Shown here piece after piece: positions 25,436 to 33,928 of a stretch of DNA of 64,000 nt. Numbering within the stretch: the stretch's first letter is position 1; every line of letters begins with the position of its first letter. Source of the DNA: Nonomuraea sp. SYSU D8015 (lineage in GTDB: Bacteria > Actinomycetota > Actinomycetes > Streptosporangiales > Streptosporangiaceae); NCBI RefSeq assembly GCF_008065375.1, contig NZ_VJYI01000026.1, positions 1 to 64,000 on the forward strand, given 5' to 3'. The notes under the pieces are model-generated. The model was not told the origin of the DNA, made no database searches, and worked only from the letters and a program-made list of their open reading frames with translations. Made by a program: the position numbers and the translations under genes.

Positions 25436-26100
25436 CCAAGATCCTCGTCGTGGACGACGAGCCGCAACTGCTGCGCGCGCTGCGCATCAACCTGGTCGCC
25501 CGTCACTACGAGGTCGCCGTCGCCGCCGACGGCTCCTCGGCCCTGCGCCAGGCCGCCGAGTGGCACCCCGACCTGATGGTGCTCGACCTCGGCCTACCGG
25601 ACATCGACGGCGTGGACGTCATCCACGGCCTGCGCGGCTGGACCGAGATCCCCGTCGTCGTGCTGTCCGGCCGCGCCGGGAACGCCGACAAGATCGACGC
25701 CCTGGACGCAGGCGCCGACGACTACGTGACGAAACCGTTCAGCATCGAGGAGTTCCTGGCCCGCATCCGAGCCGTCTCCCGGCGCGCCGCCATCCAGGAA
25801 TCCGAGCTCGCGAACATCCGGATCGGCGACCACACGGTGGACCTGACCAGCAAGACCATCTCCGGAGGCTTGCGGCTCACGCCCACCGAATGGCACATCC
25901 TGGAAATCCTCGTCCGCAACCCCGGCAAGCTCATCCCCCAACGCCACCTGCTGAGCGAGGTGTGGGGCAGCAAACACGTGAAGGAAACCCACTACCTGCG
26001 CCAGTACATGGCCCAGCTACGCAAGAAACTCGAACGTGACCCCGCTCACCCGGCCCACCTGATCACTGAGCCGGGCATGGGCTACCGCTTCACCCCATGA
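25432..26100 (+). CDS. kdpE: KdpE, OmpR-family response regulator
   Basis: 222 aa. Receiver domain with phospho-acceptor D in LMVLDLGLPDIDG (about D53), K in YVTKPF, and a C-terminal winged helix (LRLTPTEWHILEILVRNPGK, YLRQYMAQLRKKLE). ATGA overlap with kdpD. It should activate the upstream kdp promoter. The tandem TTGAC-type sites near 17988 and 30470-30550 are candidate targets by inference. Confidence 0.96.
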   Translation: MTKILVVDDEPQLLRALRINLVARHYEVAVAADGSSALRQAAEWHPDLMVLDLGLPDIDGVDVIHGLRGWTEIPVVVLSGRAGNADKIDALDAGADDYVTKPFSIEEFLARIRAVSRRAAIQESELANIRIGDHTVDLTSKTISGGLRLTPTEWHILEILVRNPGKLIPQRHLLSEVWGSKHVKETHYLRQYMAQLRKKLERDPAHPAHLITEPGMGYRFTP

Positions 26101-26239
26101 CGCCTGCCGTCCGGCTCCGCCCAGCGCAAGGATGGTTCCAGCCTGGAGGCCAGGCCAACGGACGGGCCTGGCCTACTTGGCACACGAACACCTGGGATGA
26201 ACATCGTGCCGCCTTACCTGCCGGGCTACGGCATCGAGG

Positions 26240-26959
26240 CTAACCTTCCATGAGTTGGGCGAGGCGGTCCCAAGCTGGGGATGAGGCCCCGGGCAGGGAT
26301 TGCTCCGCCAAGCGCGCGATGGCCGGGTTGTGGACGGGGCGGGTCTCGGACCGGCCCTGATGATTGGCGAACCAGTTCCGGGTACGGTCCGCGAGGACGG
26401 GCAGGCGGGGATCGTCCGGCGACCAGTCGTAGGCGGCGTCATATTCGAGGCAGAGCGCGCGGAACTCGGGATCGGTCATGAGCTCGCGTTTTTCGGCGAT
26501 CCACAGGCAGGCGTCCTCGGGTGAGGCTGTTTGCATGATGATCCAGCCGTCGCGTTCCAGGTGTATCGCTCGCTCGCTGACGCCGAGTTCGCGCAAATCG
26601 TCGAGATAGTCGGCGACTTCGGGGGAAACGAAAAGCCGGTCGCCGCCGCACAGCTGGGCAAGTTGATCGCGGACTCGCCGCAGCTGCGCGATGCGGTCTT
26701 GGAGATTGTGGTCGATATCGGCGATGGCGGACGTGAGCGTGTCCGGGTCGGCGTCAAGAAGATCCTTGATGCGGGCCAGTGGCACGCCCGCATTGGCCAG
26801 GGTCCTGATCTTGACGAGGTCGACGGCGTCCTTGGCGGTGTAGCGCCGGTAGCCGGACGAGTCGCGGGCGGGCTCGGCGAGCAGGCCGCGCTCGTGATAG
26901 TGGCGGATGGCCTTGATGGTCACTCCGGCGTAGTCCGCGAGCCGGCCAATCGTGAGCAT
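26240..26959 (-). CDS. MerR-family transcriptional regulator
   Basis: 239 aa from the ATG at 26959, nine bases after GGAAGG; the ATG at 26968 abuts that ribosome site. The N-terminal MerR HTH is LTIGRLADYAGVTIKAIRHY, followed by a coiled coil (IDHNLQDRIAQLRRVRDQLAQ). The C-terminal 120 residues are not a metal-binding loop, so a small molecule or drug is the likelier signal. It lies 42 bp behind the beta-lactamase-fold gene on the same strand, whose promoter has a MerR-type dyad, which suggests an autoregulated operon. Confidence 0.88.
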   Translation of the reverse strand: MLTIGRLADYAGVTIKAIRHYHERGLLAEPARDSSGYRRYTAKDAVDLVKIRTLANAGVPLARIKDLLDADPDTLTSAIADIDHNLQDRIAQLRRVRDQLAQLCGGDRLFVSPEVADYLDDLRELGVSERAIHLERDGWIIMQTASPEDACLWIAEKRELMTDPEFRALCLEYDAAYDWSPDDPRLPVLADRTRNWFANHQGRSETRPVHNPAIARLAEQSLPGASSPAWDRLAQLMEG

Positions 26960-27001
26960 GCTGGACATCCTTCCACTCGGCGGTCAGTCCGTTCAGGACG
27001 G

Positions 27002-28426
27002 TCAGGCGCGTCGGGTCAGGCGGCCGCCGCCGTTGCGGAAGCGCGCTTGGCCGTCGCGGACGTCGTGGTAGGAGACGAGCAGCAGTCGCAGGTATCCGTC
27101 GAACGCCTCCAGCGGGTATCCGGCGGGCGCGAACAGGCCGGACCGGATCGGCACGTAGCGCTGCGGCGGGGCGGAGGTGGCACCGCCGGCGAACTCGGTG
27201 AAGATCCGCTCCTGCGACTCGTCCGCCGGTTCGTAGGTCGTCCGCTCCTCGAGCTGACCATCGACGATGCTGACGTCGATGCGGAGCTGATTGGAACGAT
27301 AGGTGCCCACGTATGAGGTGAGGTCGACATCCTGCTCCACGTCGGTGACCAGAGTGGGGATCTGGACCCCGAGATGCTCGCTCAGAAGCCACTGCAGGAT
27401 CTGGTCCTGCAGCATGATCGCCCCCGGGGTGTTGCCGAAGGCGGTGAAGACCAGGTCGTGTTCGGGCACGACGCACAGGATGGACACGCCGCCGGGCGAC
27501 GCACCCGACATGGCCAGGACGGTCGTGTCGCCGAACGGGTACAGCACCCAGCCCAGGCCCATCGGCGGGACGTTCGGGGTCGCCATGTCGTACGAGACCT
27601 GCTGCATCAGCGCGGTCGACTCGGCCGACAGGACGCGTGCCCCAGAGGGGGACACACCCCCGGCCAGGTGGGTGCGTCCGAAGGCCAGCAGGTCGGCGAT
27701 GGTGCCGATCGGCGTGCCACCGGCCGGCCCCCAGGTCTCGGGCAGCATGAACATGCCTGTGGGCTTGGCCGCCATGGTCTCGGGGTCCAGGAAGTGGCCG
27801 ACAGCCGTGCTGCGCAGGATGGTCTGCTCGGCCGAGGTGCTGGAGTCCTTCATGCCGACGGGCGCGTAGATGTCGCGCGCGAGCAGCTCGGGGAAGGGCA
27901 TGCCGGTCACCACTTCCAGCAGACGGCCGGCGACGATCATGCCGCCGTTGGAGTAACTGAGCTGCTCGCCGGGCTCGAACATGGTGCCGCAGCTGCTCGC
28001 GAGGCCGTCGACGTAGGTCTTCAGGGCGTCGCGGCCCTTGGCATCGGGGAAGAACAGGTCCGCATCGATGCCGTTGGTGTGCGAGATCAGGTGCCGGACC
28101 AGGATCTTGTCCGCCGCGCCCGGCGCGGTCAGGGCGAATTCGGGAAGGTACTTCACCACCGGCGTGCCGAGATCCAGCCGTCCACGGTCGACCTGCTGCA
28201 GGACCAGTGTGGTGGTCAGGACCTTGGTGACGGAGCCGAAGAGGAATGCGGTGTCTTCGAGCATCGGTGCGGCGGTGGTGACGTTCGCGGTGCCGTGGGC
28301 GACGACAGTCTGCTCGCCGGCGTGGTAGACGCCGGCGACGAACCCGGGGACGTTGCTGGATTCGCAGTAGGCGGCGACCTGCTCGCGGATCTGGGCTTCG
28401 ACGGTGTGCAGTGCGTTGTTCTCCAT
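27002..28426 (-). CDS. Serine beta-lactamase-fold hydrolase (class C-like)
   Basis: 474 aa from ATG 28426. SxxK active site SVTK (in FLFGSVTKVLTTTL), YxN motif YSN (in EQLSYSNGGMI), and a third-box-like region further on. The beta-lactamase domain covers about residues 15-340; a lipocalin-like C-terminal domain follows (YVGTYRSNQLRIDVSI). No signal peptide is seen, so it acts in the cytoplasm as an esterase or amidase-like enzyme rather than a drug lactamase. The frame is open to 28465, but that part overlaps the promoter. The start and leaderless reading are discussed with the promoter. Confidence 0.85.
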   Translation of the reverse strand: MENNALHTVEAQIREQVAAYCESSNVPGFVAGVYHAGEQTVVAHGTANVTTAAPMLEDTAFLFGSVTKVLTTTLVLQQVDRGRLDLGTPVVKYLPEFALTAPGAADKILVRHLISHTNGIDADLFFPDAKGRDALKTYVDGLASSCGTMFEPGEQLSYSNGGMIVAGRLLEVVTGMPFPELLARDIYAPVGMKDSSTSAEQTILRSTAVGHFLDPETMAAKPTGMFMLPETWGPAGGTPIGTIADLLAFGRTHLAGGVSPSGARVLSAESTALMQQVSYDMATPNVPPMGLGWVLYPFGDTTVLAMSGASPGGVSILCVVPEHDLVFTAFGNTPGAIMLQDQILQWLLSEHLGVQIPTLVTDVEQDVDLTSYVGTYRSNQLRIDVSIVDGQLEERTTYEPADESQERIFTEFAGGATSAPPQRYVPIRSGLFAPAGYPLEAFDGYLRLLLVSYHDVRDGQARFRNGGGRLTRRA

Positions 28427-28433
28427 GCGCACC

Positions 28434-28465
28434 ATCGTCGAACCCTGCCCTTGGGGCAAGGTCAA
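28434..28465 (-). promoter_or_regulatory. MerR-type promoter with stretched spacer
   Basis: On the minus strand TTGACC (28465-28460) and a -10-like GACGAT (28439-28434) flank a 20-bp spacer holding the dyad CCTTGCCCCAAGGGCAGGG. Spacers of 19-20 bp with a central dyad are the signature of MerR-activated promoters. A start about seven bases past the -10 would fall at the ATG 28426, implying a leaderless mRNA. Confidence 0.65.
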
Positions 28466-28529
28466 CCCCCGGAAGGAATCTCCTTGACGCTGCGGGGAAG
28501 GGCACGGAGCGGTCCGTGCTCACCTGCTG

Positions 28530-30458
28530 TCAGCCGACGTGGACGATGGGGCGGGCGTCGGGGTTGGGTTCGGCTTGGCGGAGGACTTCTCGGGTCAGGG
28601 GAGGGATGTCGCCACCGCCGAAGACCAGGTAGCGCAGCAGGGCGCCGATGGGGTTGCCTTCGGCGGCCCAGTGGAAGTAGACGTGCGGGGTCTTGCCGGT
28701 TTGGTCGCGCAGATACAGCAGCAGGGCTGCGATGGCGTTGGCGACAGTGGTGCTTTGCATGCGCAGGATGCGAAAGCCGTGACGTTCTTCGCCGGTGACG
28801 CGTAGTTCGCCGGCGAATTCGGAGGCGTCGGGGATGGTGACCTCCAAGAAGAGCAGGCCTTCGCTGGTGCGCAGGCGGTGCAGCGCCCAGGCTTCGCGGG
28901 CCTTGTCGATGTACTCCTTGGCGTCGCGGGTGTGGGGTTCGTTGGCGATGAGGTAGATCTCGCCGGCTTCGTTGATGAAGCGGCGGGCGTGGTTGTCCAG
29001 CGAGATGTGCGTGACGCGTAGTTCGGTGGAGCGGGTGGCGCGCGAGATGAGCGAGACCACCACGATGGCCACGACGAACAGCAAGGCGATCACGAGACCG
29101 TCGGGGCGTTCGATGATGTTGGCGACGGTGGCGTAGGAGAAGACCAGTGTGATGAGCCCGAAGACGAGGACGGCTTTGATCTGGCGGCGGGTCCAGGCCG
29201 ACAGGGTGACCGCGATGGCGGCCGAGAGGATCAGAGCCAAGACACCGGTGGCGTAGGCGCCGCCCTGGGCGTCCACTTCGGCGTCGAAGATGAAGGTGAT
29301 GAGAAAGGCGATGCCGGTGAAGACCAGCACCATGGGACGGATGGCGCGGGTCCAGTCCGGGGCCATGCCGTAGCGGGGCAGGTAGCGCGGCACGATGTTG
29401 AGCAGTCCGGCCAGGGCGGAGGCGCCGGCGAACCACAGGATGGCGATGGTGGACAAGTCGTAGGCTGTGCCGAACCAATCGCCCAGGTAGAGATGGGCGA
29501 GGTAGGCCAGGGCGCGGCCGTTGGCCGAGCCGCCCTCGGCGAACTCCTCCGGCGGGATGAGCACGGTGGTGGCGAAGCTAGAGGTGATCAAGAAAATACT
29601 CATGATCAGCGCAGCCGTGGTCAGCAGCTTGCGCGCGCCTTTGATCCGCTCGGTCAGCTGTCCCTTGATCAGCGGCATGACTGCCACGCCGGTTTCGAAG
29701 CCGGACAGGCCCAGGGCCAGTTTCGGCATCACGTACAGGGAGACGGCCACCATCGCGATCGGGCTGGAGTAGTCGACGGCGAGGGCGTTCTGCCAGCCTT
29801 CCACCCGCTCCGGGTTGGCCAGCACACGGTGCACAGCGGTGGCTACCACGACCACGTTGAGCGAGAGGTAGATCGCGACCAGGACGACCGCGATGGAGAT
29901 GGCTTCGCTGAAGCCGACGAGAAACACCCCGCCCAGCGCGGCGATCAGCACCAGGGTGACCGGCACCTGCCAGCCCGCCAACGCGTGCGGTACGAAGGGA
30001 TTGTGCAGGATGTGCGCGGTGGCGTCGGCGGCAGACAGCGTGATGGTGACGATGAAGGCGGTGGCCACGAATCCGAGCAGGAACAGCACCAGCAGCTTGC
30101 CGCGCCAGCCGGGCAACAACCGCTCCAGCATCGACAGCGATCCCAGTCCGTTCGGGCTCTGCGCGGCCACTGCCCGGTAAGTCGGTAACGCACCGAACAA
30201 TGTCAGCGCGACCAGCAGCAGCGTGGCCACAGGGCTGAGCGCGCCGGCCGCCAGGGCGGCGATGCCGGGCTGGTAGCCGAGGGTGGAGAAGTAGTCCACG
30301 CCCGTCAGGCACATCACCTGCCACCACGAATGATGATGGCCGGGAGTCTCTTCTTGATGGGGTTGGCTCACGAGGCCTTCAGGGCGTTGCAAGCCCTTCA
30401 ACAGCCACCGTCGCAAGGGCGTCCCCGCCGCAGCCGCACGCGAGTGGCCGTCGGCCAC
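28530..30458 (-). CDS. APC-superfamily permease with cytoplasmic C-domain
   Basis: 642 aa from GTG 30458 (GGAGG upstream). About twelve membrane segments between residues 45 and 480, opening with GVDYFSTLGYQPGIAALAAG, then a 150-residue soluble tail (ELRVTHISLDNHARRF, TPHVYFHWAAEGNPIGALL). This layout matches large APC permeases that transport amino acids or, in KimA-like members, potassium. The nearby kdp operon makes K+ plausible but does not prove it. Two TTGAY-type direct repeats lie just upstream. Confidence 0.8.
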   Translation of the reverse strand: MADGHSRAAAAGTPLRRWLLKGLQRPEGLVSQPHQEETPGHHHSWWQVMCLTGVDYFSTLGYQPGIAALAAGALSPVATLLLVALTLFGALPTYRAVAAQSPNGLGSLSMLERLLPGWRGKLLVLFLLGFVATAFIVTITLSAADATAHILHNPFVPHALAGWQVPVTLVLIAALGGVFLVGFSEAISIAVVLVAIYLSLNVVVVATAVHRVLANPERVEGWQNALAVDYSSPIAMVAVSLYVMPKLALGLSGFETGVAVMPLIKGQLTERIKGARKLLTTAALIMSIFLITSSFATTVLIPPEEFAEGGSANGRALAYLAHLYLGDWFGTAYDLSTIAILWFAGASALAGLLNIVPRYLPRYGMAPDWTRAIRPMVLVFTGIAFLITFIFDAEVDAQGGAYATGVLALILSAAIAVTLSAWTRRQIKAVLVFGLITLVFSYATVANIIERPDGLVIALLFVVAIVVVSLISRATRSTELRVTHISLDNHARRFINEAGEIYLIANEPHTRDAKEYIDKAREAWALHRLRTSEGLLFLEVTIPDASEFAGELRVTGEERHGFRILRMQSTTVANAIAALLLYLRDQTGKTPHVYFHWAAEGNPIGALLRYLVFGGGDIPPLTREVLRQAEPNPDARPIVHVG

Positions 30459-30469
30459 TTGGCACCTCC

Positions 30470-30550
30470 GTCAAGAAAACATCAAGACGAGTGCACCCTA
30501 GTGACGCCGACGGCCACGCTGGCGCGATCATGGCGTCAAGAAAACGTCAA
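30470..30550. promoter_or_regulatory. Repeated TTGAY-N6-TTGAC sites before the permease gene
   Basis: On the minus strand CTTGATGTTTTCTTGAC (30486-30470) and TTGACGTTTTCTTGAC (30550-30535), 65 bp apart. Direct TTGAC half-sites about 11 bp apart are typical for OmpR-family regulators. The rest of the 363-bp gap to 30821 shows no gene. Confidence 0.5.
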
Positions 30551-30821
30551 TATTTGGCGGAGAGGTCGGCCGAACCATGCACCCTGAGCACTTCGGTATG
30601 CCCTCATCCCCGGGCAACGAACGCCATCGCCTAGAGAAACGCCTCTCGGTCAGATCAGCCGTGTCCGGCCTGGTCAACCGCCAGATTCGCGCCTCCGGGA
30701 CGAGTGGCCTGGCCGCTGTTCTGCCTGGGCCACGGTTGGCTCCTGCCGCTCCGCCGTGGCGTTTCGCGCCCCGCCGTTTCTCGGTGCGTTCGCAGCCGTG
30801 GCGCGCCGCCACGGCCCGCAC

Positions 30822-33026
30822 TCAGAACGGTCCGCTCGTGGCCTCGGTCCGCGGGACGGGCCACGGCTCGTCGGAGGCATCCGCGCGGTTGCTCGACGGC
30901 CGCGACCGGGACGGCCACCAGTTCGCCCCGCCGAGCAACTGCATCGCGGCGGGCACGACGATCGAGCGGACCAGGGTGGCGTCGATCACCACGGCGAGCG
31001 TGAGCCCGACACCGATGGTTATCAGGAACAGCGAGGTCGCGGTGAAGCCCATCGTGGCGAGGACGATGACCATCAGCAGCCCGGCCCTGGTGATGAGGGA
31101 ACCGGTGCTGCGCAGGCCCGTGATGATCGCACGCCGGTTGTCGCCGGTGGCGATGTACTCCTCGTGGACGCGGCTCACCAGGAACATCTCGTAGTCGGTC
31201 ACCAGGCCGAAGGCGATCGTGATGACGAGCCCCAGTGCCCATACGTCGGTGGTGCCCACCACATAGAAGTCCATCAGGCCGGCCAGGCCGCCTTCCTGGA
31301 ATCCCCAGACGATGATGCCGCAGGTGGCCGCCAGCGAGAGAAAAGCGACGGCGACGGCCTTGATCGGTACGAGCACGGACCGGAACGCGAGGAAGAGCAG
31401 GACCAGGGTCGACAGGCCGATGAAGGCCAGCGCCCACGGCAGCGCCCTCGTCGTCGCGTCGCTGTTGTCGAGGCTGACCGCCGGTCCACCGGGACCGCCG
31501 ACGAGGATCTCGGTGGCGCCGGGCGGGGGTTCGAGCGCCCTGATGTCCCGCACCAGTTCCAGGTTTTGCGAGTCGTCCGCCTCACCCTGGAAAGTGACGG
31601 TCGCCCAGGTCAGCTCAGCGTCGGCGAGGTGGACGCCGGCCGTCCCCGCGCCGTCGAGGTCCGCAACGGACCGCAGGTAGTCGTCGAGGGCGGACCGCTC
31701 CACGGGGCCGGCGATGGCGATGTCCATCCGCGCGCCGGCAGGACCGTCCTTGGGAAAGTCCTTCGCCAGCCTCGTGGGGACCACCTGGCCCTCGTTGTCG
31801 GCCGGCAGGTAGCGGTGATTGGTGATGCCCTGCTGCAGCGAAAGCAGCGGGGCGGCGGCGACCAGCAGCGCCAGCAGCCCACCGGTCAACCATGGTAGCG
31901 GCCGACGGGTGACGGACGTGGCCAGCCACTTCCACGCGCGGTCCTCCCGGGTGACGGCCCTGGATCGGCGGCGTGGCCAGGGGAGTCTCAGCGCGTTGAT
32001 CCGGGGGCCGAGCACGGCCAGCACGGCGGGCAGCACGACGAGCGCGGCCACGAGGTCGAAGAGGACGACCGCGATGCCGCCGAAGCCGAACGACTGGGAG
32101 ATCGGCTGCGGGAAGAACAGCAGCCCGCACAGTCCGACCACGACGGTCAGACCGGAAAAGGCGACCGTGTGCCCGGCCGTGTTCATCGTCGCCACCAGCG
32201 ACTGCCTCACGTCGCCGGCTCTGCGCGCGAGTTCCTCGCGGAACCGGCTGACCATGAAGAGCCCGTAGTCGATGGCAAGACCGAGACCGAGCAGCGTGGA
32301 GATCTCCATGGCGAAGATCGAGATGTCCGTGACGTAGGTCAGGGCGCGCAGCATCACCAGTGAGCCGAGGATGGCCACGATCCCCAGGGCGAGGGGGATG
32401 GCGGCGGCCACCACGCCCCGGAAGATGACCAGCAGCAGGATCAGCAGGATCGGCAGCGAGATCATGTTGGCGGTGGCCAGGTTCTCGGTGGCGAGCCGCT
32501 GGAGGTGGAACACGCTGGTGGAGCCGCCGGCGATGTGGGTCTCGAGGCCCTGAGCGCGTACCTGTTGCTCGATCTCGCCGTATGACTCAAGGCGCTCTTG
32601 GTTGTCCGCGCCGCGCAGAATGATGGTCGCCAACGTGGCGTGGCCGTCCTTCGAGACGTACCCTGCGCGCTGTTCCGCGGTGAGCCCGGGGCTCCAGTAG
32701 CTGGTCCAGGAGGCGACCTCGGTCTGCGGCAGGCTGCTGAGTGCCGCCGTCACCGCATTCTCGAAGGCCGGGTCGTCCACCGACAGCTTGCCGGTGGGGT
32801 CGCTGTAGATCGCCACCGCGTCCGCCTGCGCCGGCCGGTGCCCGAAATGGCCCTCCAGGAGCTCATTGGCCCGGTACGACTCCGCATGGGGAGACTCCAA
32901 CCCACCGGTGTCCAAGGCGCCGAAGACCCCGCTGCCCCAGAGGCCGGCGAGCAGCACGAACAGGCTGGCCGCGATCAGCAACGCGCGCCTGCGCACATAG
33001 GTGAAATGTCCCAGCCACGAGAACAT
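30822..33026 (-). CDS. MMPL/RND-type membrane transporter
   Basis: 734 aa from ATG 33026, with GGAAGG six bases upstream. One N-terminal helix, then an extracytoplasmic loop, a five-helix block (ANMISLPILLILLLVIFRGV onward, LGLGLAIDYGLFMVSRFREE), a second loop and a second helix block (GLVITIAFGLVTDYEMFLVS), the duplicated MMPL architecture. The Asp-Tyr pairs in AIDYGLF and VTDYEMF are the usual proton-relay positions. Exports lipids or drugs. It lies 41 bp behind an SDR gene on the same strand, forming an operon controlled from the 33842-33928 intergenic region. Confidence 0.92.
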   Translation of the reverse strand: MFSWLGHFTYVRRRALLIAASLFVLLAGLWGSGVFGALDTGGLESPHAESYRANELLEGHFGHRPAQADAVAIYSDPTGKLSVDDPAFENAVTAALSSLPQTEVASWTSYWSPGLTAEQRAGYVSKDGHATLATIILRGADNQERLESYGEIEQQVRAQGLETHIAGGSTSVFHLQRLATENLATANMISLPILLILLLVIFRGVVAAAIPLALGIVAILGSLVMLRALTYVTDISIFAMEISTLLGLGLAIDYGLFMVSRFREELARRAGDVRQSLVATMNTAGHTVAFSGLTVVVGLCGLLFFPQPISQSFGFGGIAVVLFDLVAALVVLPAVLAVLGPRINALRLPWPRRRSRAVTREDRAWKWLATSVTRRPLPWLTGGLLALLVAAAPLLSLQQGITNHRYLPADNEGQVVPTRLAKDFPKDGPAGARMDIAIAGPVERSALDDYLRSVADLDGAGTAGVHLADAELTWATVTFQGEADDSQNLELVRDIRALEPPPGATEILVGGPGGPAVSLDNSDATTRALPWALAFIGLSTLVLLFLAFRSVLVPIKAVAVAFLSLAATCGIIVWGFQEGGLAGLMDFYVVGTTDVWALGLVITIAFGLVTDYEMFLVSRVHEEYIATGDNRRAIITGLRSTGSLITRAGLLMVIVLATMGFTATSLFLITIGVGLTLAVVIDATLVRSIVVPAAMQLLGGANWWPSRSRPSSNRADASDEPWPVPRTEATSGPF

Positions 33027-33067
33027 GCGATGCCTTCCGAGTGATCTCACACTGGCCCTTCTCCAGC

Positions 33068-33841
33068 TCAATTCAGGCCGCCGTCCACTCGCAGCACTGC
33101 CCCGGTCACGTAGGAGGAGCGGTCGCTGAGCAGCCAGGCGGCGGCCTCGGCGACCTCCTCGGGCTCGGCCGCGCGCCGCAGCGAGGTCCGCGCGTTGAGC
33201 TGCTCGACGATCCCCGGCGAGGCGGCCTCCCAACCGTGGATCATCTCGGTCAGTGTGGTACCGGGGGCGACCCCGTTGACCCGAATGCCCTCCGGGCCGT
33301 AGGTGGCGGCGGCCGACTCGGTGAGACTGTTGAGCGCCCGCTTCATCGCGCCGTAGGCGGGCAGCAAGGGGTTCGGCCCCCAACTGCCGACGGTGGAGGT
33401 GTTGACGATCGCCCCGGTCCCGGCGGTGGCCCGGATCGCGGCCACTTCGGCGGACATGGCGACCCACTGTCCCTTGAAGTTCACGCTGTACATCAGGTCG
33501 AAGTCGGCCTCCGGCATCCGGTCCATCGGTGCCGGCGGCACCGCCGTCGCGCCGTTGTTGAAGGCGACGTCGAGTCTGCCGTACAGCTCTACGGCCCGGT
33601 CCACTGCGGCGCGGACGCTGCCCGGGTCGGCCAGGTCGCACACGACGTGATCGGCGGTGCCGCCCGCCGCGCGGATCTCCTCGGTCACCGCCTTGAGCTG
33701 GTCCTCGGTTCGGGCGGCGAGCAGCACCGTGGCGCCCTCTCGGGCGAACAGCCGCGCCGCGGCGGCGCCGATGCCGCGCCCGGCTCCGGTGATGAAGGCG
33801 ACCTTGCCGGCCAGCAGGCCCGTGTTCGTGTCATCAGTCAT
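33068..33841 (-). CDS. Short-chain dehydrogenase/reductase
   Basis: 257 aa from ATG 33841. Nucleotide motif TGAGRGIGAAAARLF and active-site YGAMK with S in NTSTVGS. The NNAG motif is altered to NNGA (VAFNNGATA). The C-terminus VTGAVLRVDGGLN is typical of classical SDRs. Co-transcribed with the MMPL gene; both diverge from an XRE regulator of the type that commonly controls a neighbouring SDR in actinobacteria. Confidence 0.9.
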   Translation of the reverse strand: MTDDTNTGLLAGKVAFITGAGRGIGAAAARLFAREGATVLLAARTEDQLKAVTEEIRAAGGTADHVVCDLADPGSVRAAVDRAVELYGRLDVAFNNGATAVPPAPMDRMPEADFDLMYSVNFKGQWVAMSAEVAAIRATAGTGAIVNTSTVGSWGPNPLLPAYGAMKRALNSLTESAAATYGPEGIRVNGVAPGTTLTEMIHGWEAASPGIVEQLNARTSLRRAAEPEEVAEAAAWLLSDRSSYVTGAVLRVDGGLN

Positions 33842-33868
33842 GGCATCGAGCCTGGTCCCGGGCATGGA

Positions 33869-33901
33869 GCTCAGCCAGGCACCGGTTGTACCTGGCTGAG
33901 C
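33869..33901. promoter_or_regulatory. Palindromic operator between SDR-MMPL and XRE genes
   Basis: GCTCAGCCAGG (33869-33879) and CCTGGCTGAGC (33891-33901) are perfect 11-bp arms around an 11-bp spacer. The site lies in the 87-bp divergent gap and can serve both promoters. Confidence 0.75.
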
Positions 33902-33928
33902 ACGGCGTCGACCACACATAGTGGAAGC

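Noticed and set aside
27002..28426. Antibiotic-resistance beta-lactamase
   Set aside because: SxxK and YxN are present, but there is no export signal and there is an extra C-terminal lipocalin-like domain, which fits esterase-like relatives better.
28426..28465. TTG 28465 as start of the beta-lactamase-fold gene
   Set aside because: The bases are the -35 hexamer and operator of a MerR-type promoter; translation must begin later.
33041..33928. Long rightward extension of the XRE gene
   Set aside because: Antisense to the SDR gene; the regulator's HTH begins at GTG 33929, which has the expected start context.
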